From positions 124,001 through 188,000 of the forward strand of contig NZ_FXXN01000026.1 of NCBI RefSeq assembly GCF_900184795.1: 64,000 nt of DNA, given 5' to 3'. Within the stretch, counting starts at the first letter, position 1, and each line of letters starts with the position of its first letter. The notes beneath the pieces are model-generated. The model saw only the letters and a program-made list of their open reading frames with translations. It was not told the origin of the DNA and searched no databases. Positions 18,860 through 26,626 of this stretch are shown here, in pieces. Both the position numbers and the translations under genes were made by a program. This DNA comes from Magnetospirillum sp. 15-1. GTDB taxonomy: Bacteria; Pseudomonadota; Alphaproteobacteria; Rhodospirillales; Magnetospirillaceae.

Positions 18860-19564
18860 ATGGCGACCGACCTCGACAAGCTGAAGGGGCGCCTGCAGGC
18901 CCTCAGGGCCAAGACCATCGCCAATGGCTGTACCGAGGAGGAGGCCCTGGCGGCGGCGGCCAAGGTCGCCCAGCTCCTCGACCAGCATGACCTGTCCATG
19001 GGCGACCTGGAAATCCGCGAGGAGCAGTGCGAGAAATCCGTCATCGCAACCGGACGCAAGCAGCGGCAGCCCATTTCGGCCTGCGTGCCGGCCATCGCCG
19101 AATACTGCGACTGCAAGGTCTGGCTGGAGAAGGATGAGAGCGGCATCCGCTACGTCTTCTTCGGGCTCCGCCCCAGTATCGAGATGGCCCGTTACGTCTA
19201 TGACGTGATCGCCTCCGCCTTGCAAGGCGGATGGCAGCACTATGTCAGCAGCCAACGGTTCATCCGTCACCGGCATGATGAAAAGGGCTCGTTCCTGTTC
19301 GGCATGGCGGTGTCCATCGCCGAAAAGCTGACGGACATGAAGGCCGAGCGGGACGAGGCCAACCGGCGAAGCTCCCGCCGTGACCTCGTGGTGCTCCGCC
19401 ATGCCATCGTCGACGCCGAATACGAAAAGCTGAACCTCAATCTTCGCCGCAGGCGGGCTTCGGGCAAGAAGGTCGAGGCGTCGGCCTTCAATGCCGGACA
19501 TGCGGCCGGCCAGTCCGTGGCCCTGCGTCCCGGCGTGGGTGGCAAGCCGGGGGACGGGACCTGA
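18860..19564 (+). CDS. DUF2786 domain protein
   Basis: A 234-residue protein with an N-terminal DUF2786 module (about residues 5-48: LKGRLQALRAKTIANGCTEE and ALAAAAKVAQLLDQHDLSM). The remainder is a soluble domain of unknown role with CDCKVWLEKDESGIRYVFFG and a basic segment NLRRRRASGKKVEAS. DUF2786 proteins are often seen in phages and islands. It is probably cotranscribed with the MYG1-like gene and converges on a chemoreceptor 25 bases away. Function unknown. Confidence 0.8.
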   Translation: MATDLDKLKGRLQALRAKTIANGCTEEEALAAAAKVAQLLDQHDLSMGDLEIREEQCEKSVIATGRKQRQPISACVPAIAEYCDCKVWLEKDESGIRYVFFGLRPSIEMARYVYDVIASALQGGWQHYVSSQRFIRHRHDEKGSFLFGMAVSIAEKLTDMKAERDEANRRSSRRDLVVLRHAIVDAEYEKLNLNLRRRRASGKKVEASAFNAGHAAGQSVALRPGVGGKPGDGT

Positions 19565-19589
19565 ATTCGGTCCGCCCCCGGCCACCGCC

Positions 19590-21281
19590 TTATGCGCTCC
19601 TCACATCCGCCAGGAACCCCTCGATCATCCGCCGAAGCTCGTTGGCCTGGGCCGCCAGATCGCCGGATGCGGTAAGAACCTCCCCGGACGCACCACCGGT
19701 CTGGCTGGCGGCGGCCTGTACTCCGACGACGTTGTTGCTCACCTCGGAGGTTCCCGCCGCCGCCTGCTCCACGTTGCGGGCGATCTCGCTGGTGGCCGCG
19801 CTCTGCTCCTCGACGGCCGCCGCGATGCCGCCGGAAATCTGGCCGATCTCCTCGATCACCCTGACGATGCCCTGGATGGTCGAGACGACCCGGTCGGTCT
19901 GCTCCTGCACGGAAGCGATCTGCTGACCGATTTCCCCGGTGGCCTTGCCCGTCTGGTTGGCGAGGTTCTTGACCTCGCCCGCCACCACCGCGAAGCCCTT
20001 GCCCGCCTCGCCGGCCCGCGCCGCCTCGATGGTGGCATTCAAGGCCAGCAGATTGGTCTGGTTGGCGATGTCGTTGATCAGGTTGACCACGTCGCCGATT
20101 TTCTGGACCGCGCTCGACAATTCGCCGACCACCTCCTCGGCCCGCACCGCCTCGGACACGGCGGTACCGGAAATCAGCGAGGAATGGGCCACCTGCCGGC
20201 TGATCTCGTTGATGGAGCCCGAAAGCTGCTCGGCCGCCGAGGCTACGGTCTGAACGTTGACCGAAGCCTGCTCGGCCGCCGCGGCGACAGCGGTCGCCTG
20301 CTGGCTGGTCTGGGCGGCGGTGGAGCTCAGCCCCTGGGCCGTTCCCTGCAGCTGATGCGCCGCCGATGCCACGGCGTGGACGGTTTTGGCGGCGCTTTCG
20401 TCGAAGCGCGCGGTCAGGTCGGCGATGGCGGCGGCCCGCCGGCTGCGCGCCTCGTCCTCCTGCTTCTGCCGGGCTTCCAGCTCCCGCTGGCGCAGCAGCC
20501 CGGCCCGGAAGACCTCGAGCGCCGCCGCCATTTCACCGATTTCGTCGTTGCGCTCCCGGCTGGGAACGGAAACCGCAAGGTCGCCCTTGGCCAGCGTGCC
20601 CATCACGCCGGTGATCTCCACCAGCGGCGGGACGATCGACTTACGGGTCAGAAAGGCGGTGGCGGCGGCGACCGCCAATCCGACGACCAGCCCGAGAAGG
20701 GAGACTATCTTCAGAAGGTCCGAATCGGCCTGGGCCTGCCGGGCGTCCTGGGCGAGCATGATCTTCTGGTTGCTGATCAGCCCCCCGGCCCGCGTTCCGT
20801 CCGCCGCGAGTTCTCCGTAAAGAGCGGCTTCGAGCTGGCGAACCCGAGGAACGGCTTCCTCGACGAGAATCTTCAGCGCCGCGTCTCCCGATCCGGCCTG
20901 CTCCGCCTTGTCCTGGGCGGCCCGCAACTCGGCAAGATTCTGCTTGGCCCGCGTCCACAACTCCAGGTTCCTTGGTTCGGTGAACCTCACCGCCAGCTTA
21001 TCCATGGCGGCGCTGAGACGGCCGATTTCATCCCAGGCCCTGGCCCGATCCGCCTTGAAGGCGTCGCTGTTGGCCAGCAGGAAGCCGCGCAATGCGGCAA
21101 GAGAAACATAGAGCTCCTTCCCGATGCCGGAGCTTGTCTCAGAAACCGGCGTCCGAAATGCCGTCACGCCCTCGATAGTAGTGTCGAGTCTACTTGCCTC
21201 AAATGCGGATATACCGGCAATTACCGTCAATACCCCACAGATAGTCCCGAACCCCATAACTAGTCTGCTGCCGATTTTCAT
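19590..21281 (-). CDS. Methyl-accepting chemotaxis protein
   Basis: A 563-residue chemoreceptor. TM1 is at about 8-28 (LVMGFGTICGVLTVIAGISA). The periplasmic region (30-190) is helical and carries no Cache pattern, so it resembles a four-helix-bundle sensor. TM2 (LLKIVSLLGLVVGLAVAAA) is followed by HAMP (RKSIVPPLVEITGVMGTLAK) and the signalling domain with the hairpin tip [19 protein letters not shown]. No CheR-docking pentapeptide is seen at the end (GFLADVRSA). The ligand is unknown. It is a single gene; the 236 bases upstream hold its promoter region but no gene. Confidence 0.93.
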   Translation of the reverse strand: MKIGSRLVMGFGTICGVLTVIAGISAFEASRLDTTIEGVTAFRTPVSETSSGIGKELYVSLAALRGFLLANSDAFKADRARAWDEIGRLSAAMDKLAVRFTEPRNLELWTRAKQNLAELRAAQDKAEQAGSGDAALKILVEEAVPRVRQLEAALYGELAADGTRAGGLISNQKIMLAQDARQAQADSDLLKIVSLLGLVVGLAVAAATAFLTRKSIVPPLVEITGVMGTLAKGDLAVSVPSRERNDEIGEMAAALEVFRAGLLRQRELEARQKQEDEARSRRAAAIADLTARFDESAAKTVHAVASAAHQLQGTAQGLSSTAAQTSQQATAVAAAAEQASVNVQTVASAAEQLSGSINEISRQVAHSSLISGTAVSEAVRAEEVVGELSSAVQKIGDVVNLINDIANQTNLLALNATIEAARAGEAGKGFAVVAGEVKNLANQTGKATGEIGQQIASVQEQTDRVVSTIQGIVRVIEEIGQISGGIAAAVEEQSAATSEIARNVEQAAAGTSEVSNNVVGVQAAASQTGGASGEVLTASGDLAAQANELRRMIEGFLADVRSA

Positions 21282-21517
21282 TCACGTTCCCTCCATAACA
21301 TTCCCCAATATAAAGAAGTTAGGCGCTGTCCATGGCTCTGGATATATCCGTATGGGAGGTCTTCTGCATAATCCTAGGTAGATTTACGACTATTCAAATC
21401 TGCACTCCGGCTATGCTTCCGGAGCAGATTCGTCGCCACAGGATTGATATCCCATCAGCCACCATAAGCCAACAGTTGCGAAGGATCATTTTCAGGGAGA
21501 TATCGGGAAAGCCACCC

Positions 21518-23473
21518 TCAGTTCATCACCGCCGAGGGCAGCCAGGTGGCGATGCCGGGGAACAGCGAGCACAGCACCACGGCGGCCATCATGATCAGGA
21601 CGAAGGGGATGGTGCCCCAGATGATGTCCTTCAGCGGAATATCGGGGGCGATATTCTTGATCACGAAGATGTTCAGCCCCACCGGCGGGTGGATCAGCCC
21701 CATCTCCATCACCACGGTCATCACCACCCCGAACCAGATCAGGTCGAAGCCGGCGGCCTTCAGCGGCGGCAGGATGATCGGCGCGGTCATCAAGATGATG
21801 GAGACCGGCGGCAGGAAGAAGCCCAGAACCATGGTGAACAGCAGGATCGCCGCCAGCAGGAACCATTTGGACAGGGAAAGGCCGATGATCCAGTCGGCCG
21901 CCGACTGCGAGATGTGGAGATAGCTCATCACATAGGCGTAGAGCAGCGACATGCCGATGATCATCAGCAGCATGGTGGACTCGCGCAACGTACCGGTGAG
22001 GATGGGCATCAGGAGCCTGGGCCGCCAGATGCCGTACATCAGTCCGATGACCAGCAGGGCGAGCACGGCGCCCACTCCGGCGGTTTCCGACGGCGTCGCC
22101 CAGCCGGCGTAAAGCACCACCATTACCCCGGCCAGGATGGTGACGAAGGGCGCCACCCAGATGACCATGCGGATCTTCTCGCCGGTGGAGTAGTGCTCGT
22201 CGGCCAGCAGCGCCGAATGGGTGCCATGGGCCGCCGCCGCCAGTTCCGCCCGCCGGTATTCGTGGCGATAGCGGACCATGGAATAGCCGGCGAACAGGGT
22301 GATCAGCAGCAATCCGGGGCCGATGCCGGCCAGGAACAGCCGGCCCAGCGACACCTCGGCGGCCACGGCATAGAGCAGCATGGTCACCGAGGGCGGCAGC
22401 AGGATGCCCAGCGTGCCGCCGGCGGCGATGATGCCGGCGGCGAAACCCGGCGAATAGCCCCTGGCCCGCATCTCGGGGATTCCCGCCGAGCCGATGGCCG
22501 AGCAGGTGGCGGGCGACGAGCCGGCCATGGCGGCGAACAGGCCGCAGGCGATGGTGTTGGCCACCCCCAGCCCGCCGGGAATGCGGTGCAGCCAGGCGTG
22601 TAGGGCGGAATAGAGATCCTTGCCCGCATTGGAACGGCCGATGGTGGCGCCCTTCAGGATGAACAGCGGAATGGCCAGGATGATGACGTTGGCCAGTTCC
22701 TCGTAGAAATTCTGGGCGATGGTATCCACCGAGGCGGCCGGCATGAACAGCAGCATGAAGATCAGCGCCACCACCCCCAGGGCGAAGGCGATGGGCATGC
22801 CGGAAAACATGACCAGCAGGGTGACGACGCTATAGGCGATACCGGTGACCCAGTGGGGCAGGCCGGAGATCAGCGGCCGGGCCGGCGGCGTGGCCAGCAG
22901 GAAGGCCGCCACTCCGGCCGCCACCAGGGCCAGCAGCCAGGGCGAGCGCCGCCCCACCTGCAGCACCATCTGCAGGGCCAGCAGGGCCATGCCGGCGGTC
23001 AGCACCGAATAGGGAATCCACAAGGGCGGCCCCCAGGCCGAGTGGGAGGTCTGGCCTTCCTGGACCGCCTCGGCCAGCAGCATTCCAGACTTCCAGGCGA
23101 AGATCAGGCAGAAGGCGAGGATGCCCGCCTCCACCACTCCATGGCGCAGTTCCTTGGCGTAGGGAAAGGCGTGGTCGAGGACGTCGATGGCCACATGGCC
23201 GCGCCGGGCCTGGACGCTGGCCGCCGACAGGAAGACGGCGCCCGAGATCAGAAAGACGGTGACCTCGTCCTGCCACAACAGCCCGCGCCCGGTAAGATGC
23301 CCCATCACCACGCCGAAGGTCAGTACCCCGGCGGCGGCCAGCAGGGCCAGGGCCGAAAGCCTGAACGCTCCCTCCATGACGGCCTCGAACACGGCGACGG
23401 CCGGATTGCGGGTCGTCTCGGAGGGAAGGGCTTCGGTGGCGAGGATGGCGTCGTGCTGCGCCCCACCCGACAT
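21518..23473 (-). CDS. Fused TRAP transporter permease (DctQ-DctM)
   Basis: A 651-residue inner-membrane protein that joins the small (DctQ, about residues 30-190) and large (DctM, about 200-651) TRAP subunits. Q part: LLWQDEVTVFLISGAVFLSA and ARRGHVAIDVLD. M part: the proline-rich FSGMPIAFALGVVALIFML, AGSSPATCSAIGSAGIPEM and LIHPPVGLNIFVIKNIAPD. TRAP systems import organic acids using a sodium gradient. It begins 1 base after the substrate-binding gene ends, so the two form an operon. Fusion of Q and M is known in several TRAP systems. Confidence 0.93.
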   Translation of the reverse strand: MSGGAQHDAILATEALPSETTRNPAVAVFEAVMEGAFRLSALALLAAAGVLTFGVVMGHLTGRGLLWQDEVTVFLISGAVFLSAASVQARRGHVAIDVLDHAFPYAKELRHGVVEAGILAFCLIFAWKSGMLLAEAVQEGQTSHSAWGPPLWIPYSVLTAGMALLALQMVLQVGRRSPWLLALVAAGVAAFLLATPPARPLISGLPHWVTGIAYSVVTLLVMFSGMPIAFALGVVALIFMLLFMPAASVDTIAQNFYEELANVIILAIPLFILKGATIGRSNAGKDLYSALHAWLHRIPGGLGVANTIACGLFAAMAGSSPATCSAIGSAGIPEMRARGYSPGFAAGIIAAGGTLGILLPPSVTMLLYAVAAEVSLGRLFLAGIGPGLLLITLFAGYSMVRYRHEYRRAELAAAAHGTHSALLADEHYSTGEKIRMVIWVAPFVTILAGVMVVLYAGWATPSETAGVGAVLALLVIGLMYGIWRPRLLMPILTGTLRESTMLLMIIGMSLLYAYVMSYLHISQSAADWIIGLSLSKWFLLAAILLFTMVLGFFLPPVSIILMTAPIILPPLKAAGFDLIWFGVVMTVVMEMGLIHPPVGLNIFVIKNIAPDIPLKDIIWGTIPFVLIMMAAVVLCSLFPGIATWLPSAVMN

Positions 23474-23474
23474 A

Positions 23475-24503
23475 TCACGTCACATCCCGGGCCAGCCTGA
23501 GCAGTTCGGCGGCCTCGGCCGATTTGGCGGCGTAATCGCTCCAGGCGCTTTCCTCGGCGATCTTGCGCCACTGCGCCAGATGCTCGGCGCCGAAATCGGC
23601 CACCTGACAGCCCTTGGCGCCGTAGACGGCGGCCACCTGGTCGTCGTCCTTCCTGGCCTCGGCCATGCCCCAGGCCTCCATCTCGGCCCCCACCTCCAGC
23701 AACGCCTGCTGCTGGGCGGGCGGCAGGGTATCGAAGATGGCCTTGGACATCAGCAACGGCTCCAGCATGAACCAGAACGAGCCCTTGCGCGCCGCGGTCA
23801 GCGACTTGGCCAGTTCCTCCAGCCGGAACGAGATCAGGCTGGTGGACGAGGTGACGGCGGCGTCCAGCGCGCTGGTCTGCATGCCGATATAGATCTCGTT
23901 GGAGGGCATGGTCGAGACCTTGGCCCCGGCCGCCGCGAACATCATGTCGGTCTCGCGCGAGCCGCCCCGGATGGTCAGGCCCTTGACGTCGGCCGGCGCG
24001 ATGATCGGGGTCCGGCGCGAGGCGACGCCGCCGGCCTGCCAGATCCAGGCGATGAACTTGACGCCCTTGTCCTCGACGATCTTCGAGAACGCCTTGCCGA
24101 TGGGGGCGGTCTTCCAGCGGGCGCCCTGTTCGTAGCTGGTGACCAGACAGGGCATCAGGCCCAGATTGCAGGCGTGCAGTTCACCGCCGGCATAGGCGAT
24201 GGGATAGAGCGACATATCCAGCGCGCCCTTGCGCATGGCCGAGAACTGGGCGTTGGTCTTCATCAGGGAGGAATTGGCGTAGACCTCGAATTTAAGGCCG
24301 CCGCCGGTGCGCTTCTCCACCTCGCGGGCGAAGATGCGGCACAGCCGGTCGCGGAAATCGCCCTGCTCGAGGGTGCCTCCGGGGAATTGATGGGAAATCT
24401 TGAGGGTGGTGGTGGCCGGCTGCGCCCAACCGGAGCGGCCGAACGACAGAATGGCGGGCGCGCTCGCGAGACCGGCGAGCGCCTGACGGCGGCTGATCTT
24501 CAT
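23475..24503 (-). CDS. TRAP transporter substrate-binding protein (DctP family)
   Basis: A 342-residue periplasmic solute-binding protein. The N-terminus MKISRRQALAGLASAPAILS is a twin-arginine signal. Family features: LKISHQFPGGTLEQGDFRDR, the Arg-containing binding segment AADVKGLTIRGGSRETDM (the second part starts at about residue 170), and QTSALDAAVTSSTSLISFRL. The ligand is unknown; mono- or dicarboxylates are usual. The ATG at 24503 follows GGGAGGAAACAGGG, clearly better than upstream starts. It is first in the operon; 24504-24658 holds its leader and no gene. Confidence 0.93.
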   Translation of the reverse strand: MKISRRQALAGLASAPAILSFGRSGWAQPATTTLKISHQFPGGTLEQGDFRDRLCRIFAREVEKRTGGGLKFEVYANSSLMKTNAQFSAMRKGALDMSLYPIAYAGGELHACNLGLMPCLVTSYEQGARWKTAPIGKAFSKIVEDKGVKFIAWIWQAGGVASRRTPIIAPADVKGLTIRGGSRETDMMFAAAGAKVSTMPSNEIYIGMQTSALDAAVTSSTSLISFRLEELAKSLTAARKGSFWFMLEPLLMSKAIFDTLPPAQQQALLEVGAEMEAWGMAEARKDDDQVAAVYGAKGCQVADFGAEHLAQWRKIAEESAWSDYAAKSAEAAELLRLARDVT

Positions 24504-24658
24504 CCCTGTTTCCTCCCAATGGCGCACTTGGATGGATTTTTCTTGTTCGGGCGCGTTGTCCGCCCGCTTTCCATCTCAAGATGGTCTCGCCATCCGGAGT
24601 TCAAAAGGGGATACCGGTAAAAACTCTTCAATCCCCGGTTTTGCCGTGGCAACCTCGA

Positions 24659-26542
24659 CTACAACACCACCTGCGCCCCCAGCTCCACCACCCGGTTGGA
24701 CGGAATGCGGAAGAAATCGGTGGCCCGCGCCGAGAAGCGGCTGAGCACCATGAACAGGTTCATCCGCCACCACGGCAGGGCCGCATGGTCGGCGGCCGGC
24801 ACGATGACGTCGTGGCCGACGAAGAACGAGGTGGCCATCATCTCGAATTCCAGGCCGAACGCCTTGGACAGCCGCAGCGCCTTGGGGATGTCGGGGTCCT
24901 GGAAGAAGCCGTAGCGCAGCGTGATGCGATAAAAACCGTCGGCCAGCCCCTCGACCACCAGCCGGTCGCGGGCGGCGACGCGCGGCACGTCCTCGGTCAC
25001 CACCCGCAGGAACACCACCCGCTGATGCAGCGCCTTGTTGTGCTTCAGGTTGTGCAGCAGGGCCAGGGGAACGGTATCGGCATTGCCGGTCATGAACACC
25101 GCCGTGCCGGGCACCCTTATCACCTGGGGCGGATTGGCCAGGAAGGTGTCGAGCGGCATGGATTCGGCCGACAGCCGGTGGGACAGGGCGGCGCGGCCAC
25201 GCGCCCAGGTGGTCATCACCATGAACATGGCGAAGCCCACCGCCAGCGGCACCCAGCCGCCTTCGGGAATCTTCAGCAGGTTGGCGCCCAGGAACGACAG
25301 GTCCATGGTCAGCAGGGCGATGCCGAGAACGAAGCACAGCGGAGACGGCCAGCCCCACAACCGACGTGCCGCCATCAGGGCCAGCACCGAGGTGATGGCC
25401 ATGGTCCCGGTCACCGCTATGCCATAGGCGGCGGCCAGGCTGGACGAGGTGCGAAAGCCGACGACCAGGGCCAGCACCGCCGCCAGCAGCCCCCAATTGG
25501 CGGCGGGAATGTAGATCTGCCCCTGCTCCTCGTCCGAGGTGTGGTCGATGCCCAGCCGGGGCAGGAACCCCAACTGCACCGCCTGCCGGGTAATGGAGAA
25601 CACGCCCGAAATCACCGCCTGCGAGGCGATCACCGTGGCGGCGGTGGCCAGACCGATCATGGGATACAGCGCCCAGCCCGGCACCAGCAGGTAGAAGGGA
25701 TTGGTCAGGGCGTCCGGGTCGGAGAGGATCAGCGCCCCCTGGCCGAAGTAATTGAGCAGCAGGGCCGGCATGGCGGCGCCGTACCAGGCCAGCTTGATGG
25801 GAGTGCGGCCGAAATGGCCCATATCGGCGTAAAGCGCCTCGCCGCCGGTCACCGCCAGCACCACCGAGCCCAGCACGTGGAAGGCCCGCAAGCCGTCCGC
25901 CGCCAGGAACCGGGCGCCATAGCGCGGATCGAGGGCGGCCAGGACACCGGGATTATGGAGGATTTCGGCGCCGCCGAACGCGCCCAGCGCCGCGAACCAC
26001 ACCAGGGTGATGGGGCCGAACCAGGCCCCCACCGCGCCGGTCCCGTGCTTCTGGATGGTGAACAGGCCGAACAGCACGGCGATGGTCAGCGGCAGCACCA
26101 CGGCCTCGAACTGGGGTGAGGCGACCTGCAACCCTTCGATGGCCGACAGGACCGAGATGGCCGGGGTGATCATGCCGTCGCCATAGAACAGCGCCGCCCC
26201 GAACAGCCCGAGCGCCAGCATCAGCTTGCCGCCGGCCACCCCGTCCTTGGGCACGGTAAGCGCCAGCAGCGCCAGGATGCCGCCCTCGCCGCGATTGTCG
26301 GCGCGCATGACGAAGGTGACGTATTTCAGCGTCACCACCAGCAGGATGGCCCAGAAGATCAGCGACAGGATGCCCAGCACGTTGTCGGGCGTCACGCCCA
26401 CTCCGCCGCCCGCCCCGAAGCATTCCTTGAGGGTGTAGAGCGGGCTGGTGCCGATGTCTCCGTAAACAATCCCCACGGCACCGAGGGCAAGGGCGAACAT
26501 CCGACGGAGGTCGGGTGCCGGGGCGGAAGGGTGATCGGCCAT
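24659..26542 (-). CDS. kup: Low-affinity potassium transporter Kup
   Basis: A 627-residue KUP/HAK/KT potassium-proton symporter. The start MADHPSAPAPDLRRMFALAL is followed by the family block GIVYGDIGTSPLYTLKECFG. RADNRGEGGILALLAL and FGAALFYGDGMITPAISVLS are further KUP signatures. There are about twelve membrane segments in the first 430 residues and a cytoplasmic C-terminal domain with TGNADTVPLALLHNLKHNK. Length is normal. It lies 84 bases downstream of addB and may be read with it. The start codon is followed by family-typical sequence. Confidence 0.96.
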   Translation of the reverse strand: MADHPSAPAPDLRRMFALALGAVGIVYGDIGTSPLYTLKECFGAGGGVGVTPDNVLGILSLIFWAILLVVTLKYVTFVMRADNRGEGGILALLALTVPKDGVAGGKLMLALGLFGAALFYGDGMITPAISVLSAIEGLQVASPQFEAVVLPLTIAVLFGLFTIQKHGTGAVGAWFGPITLVWFAALGAFGGAEILHNPGVLAALDPRYGARFLAADGLRAFHVLGSVVLAVTGGEALYADMGHFGRTPIKLAWYGAAMPALLLNYFGQGALILSDPDALTNPFYLLVPGWALYPMIGLATAATVIASQAVISGVFSITRQAVQLGFLPRLGIDHTSDEEQGQIYIPAANWGLLAAVLALVVGFRTSSSLAAAYGIAVTGTMAITSVLALMAARRLWGWPSPLCFVLGIALLTMDLSFLGANLLKIPEGGWVPLAVGFAMFMVMTTWARGRAALSHRLSAESMPLDTFLANPPQVIRVPGTAVFMTGNADTVPLALLHNLKHNKALHQRVVFLRVVTEDVPRVAARDRLVVEGLADGFYRITLRYGFFQDPDIPKALRLSKAFGLEFEMMATSFFVGHDVIVPAADHAALPWWRMNLFMVLSRFSARATDFFRIPSNRVVELGAQVVL

Positions 26543-26626
26543 GAAAAAATCCGGGCAGCCTGCGATAGGCCGACCTTGGCCCGGCGGGGCATAAAGATTC
26601 CATATGGAACTGGGGTGCGGCCCTAA